This document shows, one piece after another, positions 23,518-32,454 of a stretch of DNA of 64,000 nt. Numbering within the stretch: the stretch's first letter is position 1; each line of letters starts with the position of its first letter. A model generated the notes under the pieces. That model was not told where the DNA came from and searched no databases. It saw only the letters and a program-made list of their open reading frames with translations. Source of the DNA: Massilia sp. erpn (GTDB taxonomy: Bacteria > Pseudomonadota > Gammaproteobacteria > Burkholderiales > Burkholderiaceae_D); assembly GCF_024400215.1 (NCBI RefSeq), contig NZ_CP053748.1:5146001-5210000 (forward strand), written 5' to 3'. The position numbers and the translations under genes are program-made.

Positions 23518-23648
23518 GCTATTGAAATAAGGCTAAGCCATTGAATTAAAAAGACATTTTACAAATTACCCCGGCGCTGCCAGCGGCGCCGGGATTTTAA
23601 GTTTTTAAAATTTCGCACAAGATCTTAAACGGATTCCCGCCACGCTGC

Positions 23649-23897
23649 TCATTTCACCGCCGGCGCGTTTGCCACCAGATAATTGCGCCCCCCATATTCA
23701 CGCGCAATTGCCCGCAACACTTCATCAATCAGCTGGGCGCCATTGTCGCTATTGGTCATCACCACGGCTCCTTGGCCGCTTTCCGTGTAGGCGAACCGCA
23801 TATTGCGAAAGCCTTGAGTGCCGCCGCTGCGACGGAAACCGCCCAGGTCGCCGGCTGTATGACTGAGCAGCGCGCGCATGGTGAGCAATTTTTTCAT
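23649..23897 (-). pseudogene. Remnant of a serine beta-lactamase-family hydrolase
   Basis: An 82-codon frame joins two parts of a class C beta-lactamase-like protein that are normally far apart: the LLSHTAG motif from the middle of the fold, then directly GFRNMRFAYTESGQGAVVMTNSDNG and an IAREYG tail from its C-terminus. The SxxK active-site segment and most of the domain are gone. I read it as an internally deleted, dead gene, though the residual frame is intact and starts with MKKLL. Confidence 0.75.
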
Positions 23898-24102
23898 GGA
23901 AAAGGCAGGCTGGAAAATGCCTGGAGTCTAGCTTTGAATGAATTGCTCAGCAATTGTTTCTTAAAATGCACGCCCGTGCTTATATCCTCCTTGGATTGAA
24001 TGCGCAGCATCAACACATTATTACATTGATAATATTGAAATGACGATTTATTATGTGTGGCACAGAAGCATTTATCTCCTCATCTTAACGACAAGGCCTC
24101 CC

Positions 24103-24849
24103 ATGTACCTGGCTCCACAACTCAAATCCGCCGGCGCGGCAGCATTATTGCTGCTCAGCGCGCCGTTCGCTCAGGCCGCCATCGTCGCCTATGACTTCAC
24201 CGCGACAGTCAGCGCCATGACCTACTATGCACACACCTCGCCGACCGGTCCCGGTCCCGGCCTTACCGTCGCTTCGTCCAGCTATGCGGGCAAGCTGATC
24301 AGCAAGGGCGATCAGGTGCATGGTCACTTCTTCTACGACACCGCGCTGGGCCAGTTCCTCGCTATTCCACCGGCCTTGCCCGGTGCCGAGTCGGCCCTGT
24401 ACGGTGGACCGGGCTACGCCCGCACGATGGCCGGCGTCAAGTACACGGTCGGCAGTGACGGCGTGCGTTTCTCCTCAGTCGATACGCCCGTCATCTCGGT
24501 CATCGACAACCGCTTTGTCGATGTGGTGCACATCGTGGCGCTGACAGCCAATAGCCAATCCGGCCTGCAACAGGAAGTGGGCATCGATTTCATCGACAGC
24601 CGTCATCTGGCCCTCAATTCGATCGGCTTGCCAGGCGAGATCAAGCCTGCCGACTACACCCAGATGGCGGTCTACAACGCCTTCACCTACGCCTCGCGCG
24701 ACGATGCGCTGAACGTGACGATGACGATCAACTCCTTGACGCCGGCACTGCCCGTACCGGAGCCGGAAAGTTACGCCATGCTGCTGGCCGGCCTGGGCCT
24801 GCTCACGGTGCTGACGCGGCGTAAGCTTGCCCGCGACGCTGGGGCATAA
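24103..24849 (+). CDS. PEP-CTERM sorted exported protein
   Basis: 248 residues from an ATG at 24103 (AAGG upstream). Signal peptide ending at AQAA, a beta-rich secreted body without known catalytic motif, and a C-terminal sorting signal: VPEPESYAMLLAGLGLL with basic end TRRKLARD. This is the PEP-CTERM signal cut by an exosortase and common in exopolysaccharide-producing betaproteobacteria. The body has the look of the large family of PEP-CTERM proteins of unknown role. Confidence 0.88.
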   Translation: MYLAPQLKSAGAAALLLLSAPFAQAAIVAYDFTATVSAMTYYAHTSPTGPGPGLTVASSSYAGKLISKGDQVHGHFFYDTALGQFLAIPPALPGAESALYGGPGYARTMAGVKYTVGSDGVRFSSVDTPVISVIDNRFVDVVHIVALTANSQSGLQQEVGIDFIDSRHLALNSIGLPGEIKPADYTQMAVYNAFTYASRDDALNVTMTINSLTPALPVPEPESYAMLLAGLGLLTVLTRRKLARDAGA

Positions 24850-24908
24850 GGACCGCTGCAGCAGCCATATTGGTAAGGTGGTGCCGCCTGGGCAGGGGCT
24901 CCGGGCGC

Positions 24909-26462
24909 TCAAACCTTAAACATGCGCACCACCGTCGTCAGTGCCTCGGTCTGGCGCCGCATGCTCTCCGCCGCTTCGGCGGCTTTGCCCACCAGCGCAG
25001 CGTTCTGCTGCGTCACCTGCTCGACCTGGGACAAGGCCGCGCTGACTTGTTCGATGCCGTTCGACTGCGCGTGGCTGGCATTGGCAATCTCGCCGATGAT
25101 GTCGCTCACCCGCTGCACACTGTCCACCACCTCGCGCATGGTGCCGCCCGCCTCGTCCACCAGCCGGCTGCCCTCGCCCACTTTGCCCACCGAGTCGTTG
25201 ATCAGTTCCTTGATTTCCTTGGCGGCGCTGGCCGAGCGCAGCGCCAGTGTGCGCACTTCCGAGGCCACGACAGCAAAGCCGCGCCCCTGCCCGCCGGCCC
25301 GCGCCGCCTCGACCGCCGCGTTCAGCGCGAGAATATTGGTCTGAAAGGCGATGCCGTCGATCACGCTGATGATGTCGACGATCCTCTGCGACGACTCGTT
25401 GATGGACCCCATGGTTTCCACCACCCGCGCCACTACCGTCCCGCCGCGGCTGGCCGTCAGCGAGGCCGTTTCCGCCAATTGCCTGGCCTGCTCGGCGCTG
25501 CCGACATTCTGTTCAACGATGCCGGTCAGCTCCTTCATGGACGATGCGGTTTCCTCCAGTGAGCAGGCTTGCTGCTTGGTGCGCGAGGATAGATCGAGGT
25601 TGCCGGCAGCGATCTGGTTCGAGGACTCCGAAATGGCGCTGGTCCCGCTCCTGACCTGATGCACGATGCTGACCAGGCTTTCATTCATATTCCGCAAGGA
25701 GCGCAGCAGCTGGCCCGTTTCATCTTCCGTCTCCGCCGCTGCGATCCGGCCGGTCAAGTCGCCCGCCGCCACGGTTTCCGCCACCTGGACGGCCGCCGTC
25801 AACGGCTGCAGGATGGCGCGCATGACCAGCAGGGCAATCGCAATTCCGGCCCCCAGCGACAAACCGAGAATGGTCAGCATTAGCCAGCTGGCGTTGTCGA
25901 TCATCGCCTGGGCCTGGGCTTCATCGCGCGCGGCGCGCACATTGGCCAGCTCCACCACCTTGTCGATGGCCTGGCGGTGGCGCTCATACGCGGCATCAAT
26001 GCGGCCGATGGCCAGTGCAGCCGCCTCGGTATCGGCCTTTTGCACCGCCGGAACCAGGGTGTTGAAAACCAGGCGATAGAATTCCGCGGCCGGCTGGTGG
26101 GACTGCTCCAGCAATGCAGCCGCCAGCCCGCTTTCCAGACCGGCTTTGCGCCAATACTCATGGCGGGTATCGTATTCCTTGCTGAGGTTCCGCAGGCGGC
26201 TGATCAGCTCCTCCTGGCGCGCCTTGTCGCGGGTGCCCGTCAATTGCAGGCTGACCAGATAGGATTCGATGATGTATTCAGGCGGCGGCAGAATGTCCGC
26301 CACCAGATCCTTGCTCTGGACGATGCGGTTATAGACGGGACCATTCACTTTCAGTTCGTTGAGGGTCCACACCGACCAGGCGCTATACGCGGCAAAGCCT
26401 GCGACAAACACCGACAGCATCAGCCAGAAACGGCCACGGATATGCATTTTGGTCAGGCCCAT
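24909..26462 (-). CDS. Methyl-accepting chemotaxis protein
   Basis: 517 residues from an ATG at 26462 with AAGGAGAG upstream. Topology: membrane helix at about residues 10-28, a periplasmic four-helix-bundle sensor (about 30-185), second helix (about 188-212), HAMP domain, and a cytosolic signalling domain with the conserved tip IDGIAFQTNILALNAAVEAA and GRGFAVVASEVR. It reports to CheA/CheW. The C-terminus lacks a CheR-tethering pentapeptide (it ends VVRMFKV). Its ligand cannot be told. Confidence 0.93.
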   Translation of the reverse strand: MGLTKMHIRGRFWLMLSVFVAGFAAYSAWSVWTLNELKVNGPVYNRIVQSKDLVADILPPPEYIIESYLVSLQLTGTRDKARQEELISRLRNLSKEYDTRHEYWRKAGLESGLAAALLEQSHQPAAEFYRLVFNTLVPAVQKADTEAAALAIGRIDAAYERHRQAIDKVVELANVRAARDEAQAQAMIDNASWLMLTILGLSLGAGIAIALLVMRAILQPLTAAVQVAETVAAGDLTGRIAAAETEDETGQLLRSLRNMNESLVSIVHQVRSGTSAISESSNQIAAGNLDLSSRTKQQACSLEETASSMKELTGIVEQNVGSAEQARQLAETASLTASRGGTVVARVVETMGSINESSQRIVDIISVIDGIAFQTNILALNAAVEAARAGGQGRGFAVVASEVRTLALRSASAAKEIKELINDSVGKVGEGSRLVDEAGGTMREVVDSVQRVSDIIGEIANASHAQSNGIEQVSAALSQVEQVTQQNAALVGKAAEAAESMRRQTEALTTVVRMFKV

Positions 26463-26630
26463 CGTTCTCTCCTTGCAGCGGTGCCTCCAGAGTTCGAATT
26501 CCACGCCATGCGCTAACCATTGTAATGTCCTGCAACGACAATTGCGATTTCCAATATTTTCTGCGCGGCTTGCGTCCGGCAAGCTGTGGCATTTCGGCAG
26601 TCACCACCGGAACATATATTGAAGCAGGCC

Positions 26631-26659
26631 GGAACTTCCATCTGCCCACACTCCACTAA
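26631..26659 (+). promoter_or_regulatory. hrp box in front of the candidate effector
   Basis: GGAACT-N16-CCACTAA, one base (last position of the -35 block) off the GGAACC-N15/16-CCACNNA consensus. It ends 35 bases before the ATG at 26695, a normal promoter distance. Confidence 0.7.
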
Positions 26660-26694
26660 TCAATCTCAACAACACCTCAACTGTCTGGAGTCAT

Positions 26695-27456
26695 ATGGAA
26701 CACAAACTTAACCAAGTTGTTTCGTCGTCCTCGGCATCCGCATCGCAATTGACTTCTTCCACGCACTCGACAGCATCGCCTGATACCACGCATTCAGCGC
26801 CGGCTGCACCGTCGCCGGATGTCGACGCAAACCACCGCGACAGAGAACCGATCCACGACACCATCGACGCAGCGAAACAATATGTCAAAGACCAGTATAA
26901 GGATATGATTTCCTATCACGGCACAAGTAAGGCAGGCAAACGATCCATGCAACTGATAGGGATGAAAGTTGGCGCCAAGACTGCTGGCGCCACGGCGGCT
27001 ATGAAGGAAGAGTATGACCGAGAGGGAGAGGTGCTTTCCGAGCAGTTTATCGAGCGCGCAGGCAATGCGAATTACGTCACCCGAAAAAAAGAGGTAGCGA
27101 TGGCATATGGCGTAACGAATAGGCCGCCCGAGGATGCCGCCGTGGCAAGGGTGTTGGCGCCAGACTGGAAAGAGTTGGGCCTTGGACGGGACGAAGATTC
27201 TGGCGCGTCCGACGCCGCCGCGAAGACTGAGAAGGATATCGGCCCGGGATTTATTCTGCAATCCAAGCAAAATGGCGACCGCAGCCTTACGATCGGGGCC
27301 TACAAGCAAATCCACGCGGAATTGACCAAGAAGTTCCCCTTATCGGCCCAGTTCATTACTTTGGATGACATCGCTGACCTGATTCATGAGGTCCAAACCG
27401 ATTCCGAAGGCGAGGAAGAGCGAAAAGACTGGGCCAAGGCTAAACCAAGGTGTTAA
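26695..27456 (+). CDS. Candidate type III effector with ADP-ribosyltransferase-like motifs
   Basis: 253 residues with CTGGAG upstream and an hrp box. The N-terminal 55 residues are Ser/Thr/Ala/Pro-rich and disordered, as expected for a type III secretion signal. Then comes DMISYHGTSKAGKRSMQLIG (about residues 72-91), which looks like the first active-site strand (YHGT) of H-Y-E type ADP-ribosyltransferases, and YVTRKKEVAMAYGV (about residue 128-141), which resembles the second motif, where a Tyr-Val/Leu-Thr strand is followed by an Ala-x-x-Tyr helix. The third acidic residue is not certain. A family of bacterial toxins and effectors modifies host proteins this way; target unknown. Its end overlaps the racemase gene by 17 bases. 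Ser content and base composition differ from neighbours. Confidence 0.7.
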   Translation: MEHKLNQVVSSSSASASQLTSSTHSTASPDTTHSAPAAPSPDVDANHRDREPIHDTIDAAKQYVKDQYKDMISYHGTSKAGKRSMQLIGMKVGAKTAGATAAMKEEYDREGEVLSEQFIERAGNANYVTRKKEVAMAYGVTNRPPEDAAVARVLAPDWKELGLGRDEDSGASDAAAKTEKDIGPGFILQSKQNGDRSLTIGAYKQIHAELTKKFPLSAQFITLDDIADLIHEVQTDSEGEEERKDWAKAKPRC

Positions 27457-28231
27457 TGCGAGCTTGAGCAGCACCGGAATGTGCCCGCGCCACGACTACA
27501 CAGTGGCGCGCCAGCAGTTCGGTAGGGTCCAGTAGCGCGACCGTGTGGGCGCCTATCCGGTAAGCCGCATGCTGGGTCAGGATCAGCGGCAGCTCGGTGC
27601 AGCCAAGGATGACGATGCCGGCGCCGCGCTCGGCCAGATGCGCCATGGCACGCAGCAGCGCCTCCTTGCAAGCCCCATCGACATAGCCGGCTTTCACGCC
27701 ACGTTCACCATAGATCGCCTCCATCACATAAGCCTGATGGCTTGCATCCGGCATGATCAGGTCCAGCGCATGTCCGGCCGCCGCCTCGTGGTACACGCCG
27801 CTGGCGATGGTGCCCGAGGTGGCCAGCAAACCCACCTTGGGACGACCTGGCCAATGGCGCCCGATATGGGCCACGGTTTCGGCCAGCATATTGACGATGG
27901 GGACCGACAGGCGTGGCTGGATGCGCGCGATATAGGCATGCGCCGTATTGCACGGCAAGGCGATATGGGTGGCCTCGTTCAGCTCCAGTCGTTTGCAGGC
28001 CTCGTACAGCGCCTGGGTGGGATCGGCGCCGCCGCCCAGCAGGTTGGCGGTGCGGTCGGGAATCTGTGGATTGTGTTCCACCACCAGGCGCAGATGCTCC
28101 TGGTCGCAGCACGCTTCCGTGTTGCGGATGATCTTGCTCATAAAGTCCACCGTGGCGGCGGGGCCGATACCGCCGACGATGCCCAGCTTGAAGGCTGGGC
28201 CGGCGTTGTGGCAAAGCGGCGTCGTGTTCAT
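27440..28231 (-). CDS. Aspartate/glutamate racemase family protein
   Basis: 263 residues from an ATG at 28231 with AGGA upstream. Cofactor-independent racemase with two catalytic cysteines: PCNTAH (about residue 95) and GCTE (about residue 207), plus the N-terminal GIVGGIGPAATVDF signature of the aspartate racemase (YgeA/RacD) branch. It would interconvert L- and D-aspartate or a related amino acid in the cytosol. Divergent from a LysR gene with a strong palindrome between them, hence probably controlled by it. Confidence 0.9.
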   Translation of the reverse strand: MNTTPLCHNAGPAFKLGIVGGIGPAATVDFMSKIIRNTEACCDQEHLRLVVEHNPQIPDRTANLLGGGADPTQALYEACKRLELNEATHIALPCNTAHAYIARIQPRLSVPIVNMLAETVAHIGRHWPGRPKVGLLATSGTIASGVYHEAAAGHALDLIMPDASHQAYVMEAIYGERGVKAGYVDGACKEALLRAMAHLAERGAGIVILGCTELPLILTQHAAYRIGAHTVALLDPTELLARHCVVVARAHSGAAQARINTLV

Positions 28232-28306
28232 TTGGGTCCTGGCGTGCGGTTCGAATAGCGTGACGATAGCGGTGGCAGCGCACCGCATTATGCTGATTCG
28301 CACTGA

Positions 28307-28329
28307 AACTATGCGGCCCGCGCATAGTT
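28307..28329. promoter_or_regulatory. Palindromic operator between racemase and LysR genes
   Basis: AACTATGCG (28307-28315) and CGCATAGTT (28321-28329) are perfect 9-bp arms around a 5-base centre. Location in the divergent intergenic region and the dyad form suit LysR binding. Confidence 0.65.
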
Positions 28330-28384
28330 GGGGATATCCGCTCGTTTACAATGGCTGCGCGTATCGGCAAGCGGGGGAACGGCA

Positions 28385-29287
28385 ATGGACATCAAATGGC
28401 TGGAGGACTTTCTGAGCCTGGCTCAGACCAGGAATTTCTCGCGCTCGGCGGAAGAGCGCTGCGTGACCCAATCCGCGCTGAGCCGGCGCATTCAGGCGCT
28501 GGAGGCATGGGTGGGCGCCGATCTGGTGGACCGCAGCACCTATCCGCTGGTGCTCACGCCGGCCGGCAAGATGTTCGGCAGCGCCGCCGGCGAAGCGATG
28601 CGGCTGCTGAACGACGCGCGCGCCATGCTGCGGGTGGAAGAGTCCAACGAGCAGGTGCTGCGCGTATCAGCCGGCCATGCCTTGTCGCTCAACTTCTTTC
28701 CACAATGGCTGACCTCCATGCAGGCCAAACATGGACCGCTGCGCACCCGCATTCTGCCAGCGAATGTACATGATTCGGTGCTCGCACTGGTGGAAGGGAA
28801 TTGCGACCTGCTGCTGTGCTACCACCATTCCGCCCTGCCCATCGAGCTGGATGCGCAGCGCTTTGAATTTCTGCACCTGGGCGACGAAACGGTGATGCCG
28901 GTATCGGTTCCCAACCGCGCCGGATCGCCTGCGTTCAGCCTCCCTGGCGGCAAGGCGCAGCCCCTGCCCTATCTCGCCTATACGCCGACCACCTACTTTG
29001 GCCGCGTGGTGCAGCATATCCAGTCGCGCGCCGGCCAGGCCGACTGCCTGAGTAACTGCTATGAAAGCGATCTGGCCGAACTGCTGAAAACCATGGCGCT
29101 GTCCGGCCACGGCCTGGCGTGGCTGCCAGAGAGCTGCATCGCGCGCGAACTGGCCGAGGGCAAACTGGTGCGCGCGGGCGGCGAACAATGGACGCTGCGG
29201 CTGGAAATCCGCCTGTTCCGCGCCATCGGCCAGCGCAAGCCCGTGCTCGACGAACTCTGGAAACACGCCGCTGCCAGCCATCCCTGA
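28385..29287 (+). CDS. LysR-family regulator (probable racemase regulator)
   Basis: 300 residues from an ATG at 28385 preceded by GGGGGAA. N-terminal winged helix (FLSLAQTRNFSRSAEERCVTQSALSRRIQALE) and a C-terminal periplasmic-binding-type effector domain (about residues 90-300). Divergent from the aspartate racemase gene, so I infer it senses an amino acid or related compound and controls that gene through the 28307-28329 palindrome. Confidence 0.9.
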   Translation: MDIKWLEDFLSLAQTRNFSRSAEERCVTQSALSRRIQALEAWVGADLVDRSTYPLVLTPAGKMFGSAAGEAMRLLNDARAMLRVEESNEQVLRVSAGHALSLNFFPQWLTSMQAKHGPLRTRILPANVHDSVLALVEGNCDLLLCYHHSALPIELDAQRFEFLHLGDETVMPVSVPNRAGSPAFSLPGGKAQPLPYLAYTPTTYFGRVVQHIQSRAGQADCLSNCYESDLAELLKTMALSGHGLAWLPESCIARELAEGKLVRAGGEQWTLRLEIRLFRAIGQRKPVLDELWKHAAASHP

Positions 29288-31735
29288 TTACATGCCACTG
29301 AGCTTGATAAGCAGCCAGGCTGGCAAACCCAGATACAGCATCGCGTAGCCGCTGCGCTCGAGCCAGAGCCGCGTGCCGATGGCCTGCTTGGGGCGCAGCA
29401 GCATCGCCAGCAGCGCCCCGGCCTCGATCGCAGCGCGCAGCAGCACGGCGCTCAGCACCACGCCGATGGACCATGCCGCCCACCATAGCGCGAAGGCGCT
29501 GAGGTAAGCCTTCAGGCCGAAGCTGTAGTATTCGCCAAAGGCGCTGCCATAGGCGATATGCTGATGCAGGGAGAAGGCTGGAATCGCAAGTACCAACGGG
29601 AGCAGGACAAATTTGCTCAAAGGGTGGTCAAGCCAACGATGCCGTAGTCCCGTACCAGCTTGGGCCGCCCCTTGCAGCGCTCGCGTTTTTTGCGGCATCG
29701 GTGGACCGCCGGCCGCCGTCATGGCGGCGGCAAAGGCGACAGGTTCGGACAGCGCCAGGCCATAGCGCCAGCACCGGCCGGACGCCAGACGCAAGGCGAG
29801 TCCAGGGCCGGGAAACGGCAGACGCCATACCTCGGCCGCGGCGATATCCTGCAAAGCCAGTTCGATACGCTGCGCGCCACGGCTCAACACCAGATGGCCG
29901 TGACTGAATTCCGCACGCGCATTGAAAGCGAACAGCACGCACAAGGCAGCCGCTTCCGGGGCCAGGAAGCAGGCGGCAAAAATGCGGATTTGCGCCAGCG
30001 TGTTGATCCTTAAAGAATCGTCAAGCAGCAGCGCCGCGCACATCCCCAGCAGCCCGATACGCGCGACAGTGCGCAGCGCACCGGCGGCAAAGCGGGCGAC
30101 AGGCGGCAGCAGCACGACGCTCGCCGGCAAGACAATGGCGGGCGGCCGCGCATCGGGAAGCTGCCCTGCCTGCCTTGGCCATATGGGCATGCTTCTTATC
30201 GCCAGCAACAGCAGGAAGGCGCCGGCGGCAAGGCCGACCCAGTCGCCCCACCTCACCATCAACGTCGGCACGGGCCGGCGCAGCGGCAGGTCGGCAATCA
30301 CCAGGGCAGGTTCGCCCATGGTGGTTCCAGCGAGGATGCCCCCCCCCGCGTCGATGGCCGCGCTGTAGCCGCTGGTGGTGACGCGGAATTGCGGCAGCCG
30401 CGTTTCGATGCTGCGGAAGGCCGCCGCCACCTGGTGCAATTGCGCTCCCTCCCGCTCCTTGCTGAACCATGAGTCGTTCGACATGGTAAGGATGGCCTGC
30501 GCGCCCAGGCGCGCGCCATCGATGGCCAGTCGCGCATCGACATCATCCAGGCAAATCAAGGGCAGCACCGGCACTTCTCGGCCATCGGCAAGGCGCAGCG
30601 GGAAAACGCGCGCGCCATTGCCCGGCTGCCAGTTGCCGGTCCATGGCAGCAGGCGCCGCAAGGCTTCCCCATCCAGCCAGGCCGGTATGTACTCCGTAAA
30701 AGGGAACAGCCGCGTCTTGCGGTAAAAGCCCAACAGGCCGGCATCGGGCTGCACGAAAGCGGCCGCGTTGTATTCACCGGCGCTGTCACGGTCATAAGTG
30801 CCGAACACGAAAGGCACGCCGGCGGCATTCACACTGGCCAGAATCTCACGGTCGAATTCGGCGCCGGCCTCGCTCTTGGGCTGGCCGAAGGTGGTGGGAT
30901 AGGCCGTCTCCGACCATAGCACCGCGTCCGCACGCTGCCGCACCACGGCGTCGTAACTCATGGCGAAATGCCGATCGAGCACCTCGCGCACAACGGCATG
31001 CGCGCCCTTCAACTGGCGCTGGCCTTCATAGTCCACCATATTCGCCTGTACCAATCCCATGCGCAAAGGCTTGGCAGCGGATGCCGGACTGCCGGACAGC
31101 ACGAATGCTCCATAACCCGTCAGCAGCAAGGGCCCCAGCGCCGCCAGCGCGAGAGGCCGCAGCGCCGTACGCCAGCCGCCGGCCCAACGCGCATGAGCCG
31201 CCGCGACGCCCTCATTGGCCAGCAGGAGCAACAGTGTCAGCCCTGCCCCGCCACCCACATCAGCGGCCTGGCGCAGCAGTGGCGACGGATACAAGCCATA
31301 ACCGAGCGTGTCGCTGAACAACCGTGGCAGCAGCCTTTCCGCCGCCACCCAGGCCGCCGCCGCCGCCAGCGCCCGCAGCGCCAGGCCGTAGCGGCTTGAG
31401 CATGCATGGCGCACCAGCGCGAAGGCGAAAAACTGCGGCTGGAATAGCGGTGCGCAAAGCAGCAGCACGGCCAGGCCCGTGGCCTCTCCAATCTGTGTAT
31501 AGCGCCCGAACGCGATACCGAACCAGGCGAAAACGGCCGCCGTAAAAGCCACCGACATCGCATAGGCGCAGGCCAGCGTGGACACCCAGCTGCGGCTGGC
31601 ATCCAGCGCGCGCAGCCAGGGCGCCAGCAGGATGAAGCCGAGCAGCCATCCGCCGCGCACATACATGGCCGACAGCGCCGCACTGGCCAGAATGCCCGCC
31701 GCGATGAGCATTCTGGAATAGGAGATTTGTCTCAT
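29288..31735 (-). CDS. Apolipoprotein N-acyltransferase-like protein with extra C-terminal half
   Basis: 815 residues, against about 510-540 for Lnt. The N-terminal part has five to six membrane helices and then a nitrilase domain with the Lnt triad positions: Glu in WSETAYP (about residue 280), Lys in YRKTRLFPFTEY (about 340) and Cys in LICLDDVD (about 400, where Lnt has ICYE), followed by SNDSWF. Lnt transfers a third acyl chain to lipoprotein N-termini. After residue 520 there is an additional region of about 290 residues with further hydrophobic segments (LPLVLAIPAFSL, LWWAAWSIGVVLSAVLL) that I do not recognise. The changed Cys environment suggests a paralogue rather than the housekeeping enzyme. 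It begins five bases after the upstream gene. Confidence 0.75.
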   Translation of the reverse strand: MRQISYSRMLIAAGILASAALSAMYVRGGWLLGFILLAPWLRALDASRSWVSTLACAYAMSVAFTAAVFAWFGIAFGRYTQIGEATGLAVLLLCAPLFQPQFFAFALVRHACSSRYGLALRALAAAAAWVAAERLLPRLFSDTLGYGLYPSPLLRQAADVGGGAGLTLLLLLANEGVAAAHARWAGGWRTALRPLALAALGPLLLTGYGAFVLSGSPASAAKPLRMGLVQANMVDYEGQRQLKGAHAVVREVLDRHFAMSYDAVVRQRADAVLWSETAYPTTFGQPKSEAGAEFDREILASVNAAGVPFVFGTYDRDSAGEYNAAAFVQPDAGLLGFYRKTRLFPFTEYIPAWLDGEALRRLLPWTGNWQPGNGARVFPLRLADGREVPVLPLICLDDVDARLAIDGARLGAQAILTMSNDSWFSKEREGAQLHQVAAAFRSIETRLPQFRVTTSGYSAAIDAGGGILAGTTMGEPALVIADLPLRRPVPTLMVRWGDWVGLAAGAFLLLLAIRSMPIWPRQAGQLPDARPPAIVLPASVVLLPPVARFAAGALRTVARIGLLGMCAALLLDDSLRINTLAQIRIFAACFLAPEAAALCVLFAFNARAEFSHGHLVLSRGAQRIELALQDIAAAEVWRLPFPGPGLALRLASGRCWRYGLALSEPVAFAAAMTAAGGPPMPQKTRALQGAAQAGTGLRHRWLDHPLSKFVLLPLVLAIPAFSLHQHIAYGSAFGEYYSFGLKAYLSAFALWWAAWSIGVVLSAVLLRAAIEAGALLAMLLRPKQAIGTRLWLERSGYAMLYLGLPAWLLIKLSGM

Positions 31736-31740
31736 GGTGG

Positions 31741-32433
31741 TTAATGGCCCGGTCGGGCCGGATCAACTGGTGGAGGAATGACGATGCGCCGGATCGGCAG
31801 CCCGGGTGGGGCCAGCTCCGGCGGAACGACGCGGTCTTTCGGCATGGTGACTGGCTGCCCGGCGGCATTGAGCAGCTGGAAATCCGGCGCGAACATCAGA
31901 ACGGCCTCAATGCGCTGGCCATCGTCGGTAGCCTGATGGTGGCGCACATAGCCTTTCGGCAGTTCGAAATCTTCAGGCACGGCGAGTCCGATCAGCGGCG
32001 GCCTGGTGCCCGGCGGAGAAAATGCGCCAAGGCCGGTATGCACTCCGCGCGCATGCAGGCGTTCGATCACTTCGGCCATGCTCGGCTTTTCGCCGCGGGC
32101 GACGTAGCTTGCCAGATCGGGCGTGGGATCGGCGTCGCCTTCCGGCGCGCGCGGCACCGCCTTTTGCGCGATGCTTTGCGGCGTAGACGCTGGCATTGGC
32201 GCGGATACTGGCGCAGGCGGCTTGGTCGCCGTGCTGTTCGCCGGCGCAGGCGGCGCCACACCCTCAGGCGTATCAGTCCCCGACCAGCGCCAAATCAAGA
32301 AGAACAAGGCAAGGCCGCCAACGGCCAGCGCCAGGGCGATGAGGAGATAGCCGGAACTGGGACGCCACACCTGTCCAGCACCGGCCGTATCGCCAGCGGC
32401 CGATGGATGCTCGGGAAGGCGTGGCGTCTCCAT
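31741..32433 (-). CDS. Membrane-anchored protein of unknown function
   Basis: 230 residues. A single membrane helix near residues 28-48 (YLLIALALAVGGLALFFLIW), a Pro/Ala linker (about 55-100), then a small extracytoplasmic domain (LASYVARGEKPSMAEVIERLHARGV) and a Pro-rich C-terminus. No family recognised. It ends five bases before the Lnt-like gene and is probably co-transcribed, which hints at a shared role in envelope lipoproteins. Confidence 0.75.
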   Translation of the reverse strand: METPRLPEHPSAAGDTAGAGQVWRPSSGYLLIALALAVGGLALFFLIWRWSGTDTPEGVAPPAPANSTATKPPAPVSAPMPASTPQSIAQKAVPRAPEGDADPTPDLASYVARGEKPSMAEVIERLHARGVHTGLGAFSPPGTRPPLIGLAVPEDFELPKGYVRHHQATDDGQRIEAVLMFAPDFQLLNAAGQPVTMPKDRVVPPELAPPGLPIRRIVIPPPVDPARPGH

Positions 32434-32454
32434 GTTATGGCCTATGCCCAGCCA

